Source: Sphingomonas aliaeris (GTDB taxonomy: Bacteria; Pseudomonadota; Alphaproteobacteria; Sphingomonadales; Sphingomonadaceae). Taken from it: a stretch of DNA of 64,000 nt. The translations under genes and the position numbers were made by a program. A model generated the notes under the pieces. That model made no database searches and was not told the origin of the DNA. It was given only the letters and a program-made list of their open reading frames with translations. Each line of letters starts with the position of its first letter. The stretch's first letter is position 1. The stretch covers positions 78,175 through 142,174 of the forward strand of contig NZ_CP061037.1 in assembly GCF_016743815.1 (NCBI RefSeq), written 5' to 3'. Shown here piece after piece: positions 62,133 through 64,000 of this stretch.

Positions 62133-64000
62133 TCAGAACCGCACGTTCGCGCGAACGCCATAGGTTCGCGGCGGGCTGGTCACGACCGTCCCGACGCCAC
62201 CGATGTTGAAGATCGGCGCGGCGGTGACGATGCGGTCGTTCTCGATGTTGCGGACGAAGCCGGTCAACGACCAGCGGTCGCCCTCCGGCCCCACGCTCAC
62301 CTGCGCGTTGGTCTGCCAGGTGGACCCGACGACCTGATAGGGATCGTATTCGAAACCGACGACGCGGCGGGATTTGTATTGCGTGTCGCCTTGCGCGACC
62401 AGCTTGTAGGCGCCGAGCGGCACCGTCTGCTGCGCACCCAGGTTGAGGGTCCACTTCGGCGAATTGTAAGCTTGCCGGCCCGAGCAGTCGACGTTGCGGA
62501 TCGCGGGATTGGTCGTACTGATTGCGGTCGGGCAGCCGACGTATGGCGGCGCGTTGCCGACCGGCACCGTGTAGACGAAGCTCTTGTAGCGCGTTTCGAG
62601 GTACTGGACCTGCGCGCTCAACAAGGTGGTCGGCGTGGCGAGGAACTGCGCTTCGGCCTCCACGCCCTTGTTGATCGACCGCCCAACGTTCTCGGTGAAC
62701 TGGCCCTGGTTGCCGCGCAGGTCGATGCCGGTGTGGTTGACCTGCTGATTGCGGTACTTCCAGTAGAAGGCCTCCAGGTTGAGCTGGAGCCGGTTGCTGA
62801 ACAGGCGGTTCTTGGAGCCGATCGTCCAGGCGTCGAGGTATTCGGGCTGGAACGTCTCCTTGCCGAAAGAAAGCGAGAAGCCGCCGGAGCGGTAGCCGGT
62901 TTCGTAGCTGGCATAAAGCAGCGAAGCAGGCGCGACGTCGAATTCAACCGCAGCGCGATAGGTGAATCGGTCGGGCGACTGGCTCTGGTTCACCGGCGTG
63001 TTAGCACGCGTGATGATCGCGCCGGTGCCCGGCAAGAACACCGGAGCGCCCCCGACGGCCGGAACCGGGAAAGGAAGCTCCGCGACCGTGTCGGTCACCG
63101 GGATGACGGGAGCGGCCGGGCAGGACGGAACGCCGTTGACGCGTGCGGTGCAGACCACGGTGACGACGTCGGCGACGCCGTCGAAACGCTTCTTGTCCTT
63201 GGTATAGCGCAGCCCCCCGACGAGCCGCAGGCTGTCGTTCAGATGCGCCGTCAGCCGGCCGAACCCGGCATAGGACGTGGTGTCGCTGGTAAAGTCCTGA
63301 ATGGCCGTCAGCGCGTCCTGCGCGAAGGTGTAGTTCCCCTTCACCCGCTCGTCGAAGAAATATCCGCCGATGATGTAGTCGAAGATGCCGACCCGTTCGC
63401 CCGCGAACCGCGCCTCGACACTATACTGACTGTCGTCCTCCTGGATGAAGCCGATAAAGGCGGGAGTGGGAAAGCGGTTGTTCAGCTTGGAAAAGCGGGC
63501 AGCCGGAATGATCGTCAGCGTACCGGCACCGGTGCGATACTCGATCTCGGCGTTCACCCCGACGAACGTATTGTCCTGATAGACAATTGGATCGAGCGCG
63601 CCGAGTGTGCGGCCGGGCAGCCCAGCGAATAACGTCCGCCGATATGCGACCGACCGCGGATCGTAGAGGCTGGCCGAGACCGGCAGGCCGGACGGCGTGA
63701 CAACGAACTGCCCGGCAACGGGATTGTAGGCGAAGGAGGTAGCATAGGCCGCGCCGACCCCGCGGCCGCCGTTGTGCGACCAGTCGCCACCCACGCGCAC
63801 CGTCAGGTCAGGGGTAAGCCGCCCGAGCAACTGGACGCGGAACGCCTGCGTCTTCTCGTCCGACATGCCGTCCGAGAGATAGCCGTCACGATCGACCAGA
63901 TTGCCGGACACCCGCAGCGCGCCGCGATCTCCGACAGGCAGATTGATCGCACCCTGCAGGTTCACCGCGTCGTAATTGCCATAGCTCGCCGTCGCGAAGC
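62133..64000 (-). CDS. TonB-dependent receptor, N-terminus beyond the window
   Basis: The frame is open to the right edge; the ATG at 63965 is internal (coding continues upstream as TASYGNYDAVNLQG). The visible part is the beta barrel, with strands such as ALRVSGNLVDRDGYLSDGMSDEK, YRAAVEFDVAPASLLYASYETGYRSGGFSLSFGKETF and TWQTNAQVSVGPEGDRWSLTGFVRNIEND, ending GVRANVRF. The plug domain is missing from the window. Outer-membrane uptake partner of the MBL hydrolase and GH2 enzyme. Confidence 0.88.
   Translation of the reverse strand, partial: FATASYGNYDAVNLQGAINLPVGDRGALRVSGNLVDRDGYLSDGMSDEKTQAFRVQLLGRLTPDLTVRVGGDWSHNGGRGVGAAYATSFAYNPVAGQFVVTPSGLPVSASLYDPRSVAYRRTLFAGLPGRTLGALDPIVYQDNTFVGVNAEIEYRTGAGTLTIIPAARFSKLNNRFPTPAFIGFIQEDDSQYSVEARFAGERVGIFDYIIGGYFFDERVKGNYTFAQDALTAIQDFTSDTTSYAGFGRLTAHLNDSLRLVGGLRYTKDKKRFDGVADVVTVVCTARVNGVPSCPAAPVIPVTDTVAELPFPVPAVGGAPVFLPGTGAIITRANTPVNQSQSPDRFTYRAAVEFDVAPASLLYASYETGYRSGGFSLSFGKETFQPEYLDAWTIGSKNRLFSNRLQLNLEAFYWKYRNQQVNHTGIDLRGNQGQFTENVGRSINKGVEAEAQFLATPTTLLSAQVQYLETRYKSFVYTVPVGNAPPYVGCPTAISTTNPAIRNVDCSGRQAYNSPKWTLNLGAQQTVPLGAYKLVAQGDTQYKSRRVVGFEYDPYQVVGSTWQTNAQVSVGPEGDRWSLTGFVRNIENDRIVTAAPIFNIGGVGTVVTSPPRTYGVRANVRF

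Overview
The window reads as part of a sphingomonad-type alphaproteobacterial replicon. The coding sequence is high in GC and the TonB-dependent receptors have the 'DIIVTAQRR' style N-terminus. Lipid-of-origin or chromosomal housekeeping genes, rRNA and tRNA are absent. Two replication-initiator genes (RepA/RPA type and RepC type), a ParA plus small DNA-binding partition pair, a ParB-domain protein, a relaxase/MobC pair, SSB and ArdC all point to a plasmid or chromid. I saw no transposase, integrase or CRISPR array.

Layout. 0-7 kb is a defence-like block: a truncated Mrr-like nuclease with a membrane partner, then a forward operon of an AbiEi-like regulator, an AbiEii-like nucleotidyltransferase and a PHP-SMC/ABC ATPase (TrlF type), then an HNH-like protein. 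7-10.6 kb is a mobilisation module (coiled-coil protein, relaxase, MobC, candidate oriT, small TraD-like protein). 10.6-12.3 kb carries a WYL regulator and an NmrA-like reductase. 12.7-14.6 kb is a partition locus (ParA and a ParG-like protein, both frameshifted as read) next to a long array of GCGGTTAC repeats that may be its centromere. 15-17.3 kb has small accessory genes and a frameshifted SRAP/YedK peptidase. 17.9-25.4 kb is a second defence-like block: a CoiA-like nuclease, a HEPN protein, a single-chain restriction-modification enzyme (type ISP-like) and an AbiD/F-like HEPN protein.

25.4-40.7 kb is a leftward plasmid maintenance/anti-restriction module: SSB, several small proteins, a DUF2493 protein, two PAPS-reductase-like ATP pyrophosphatases, ArdC, a long ParB protein and a 1401-residue methyltransferase/strawberry-notch helicase. 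40.8-43.9 kb is the replication region with palindromic iteron-like repeats. 43.9-46.3 kb holds a regulator/membrane-protein operon headed by a membrane-tethered LuxR-type HTH protein. 47.8-64 kb is a glycoside-utilisation locus: GH78 rhamnosidase, GH1 beta-glycosidase, GH2 galactosidase/glucuronidase-type enzyme, two TonB receptors, a periplasmic MBL hydrolase and a divergent LysR regulator. It also contains a formaldehyde-detoxification set (frmA, adrenodoxin-like ferredoxin, fghA), which suggests the substrate releases formaldehyde, for example by oxidative O-demethylation.

Two signals are not explained by ordinary genes. (1) A hairpin element with a conserved core and a compensating outer stem occurs twice, each copy about 105 nt upstream of a start codon (ssb and the DUF2493 gene). 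(2) At least seven genes between 0.9 and 30 kb are broken by a one-base change, mostly at short homopolymer runs, whereas no such break was seen from 31 to 64 kb. Sequencing/assembly error is the simplest explanation, so I annotate the full intended genes.
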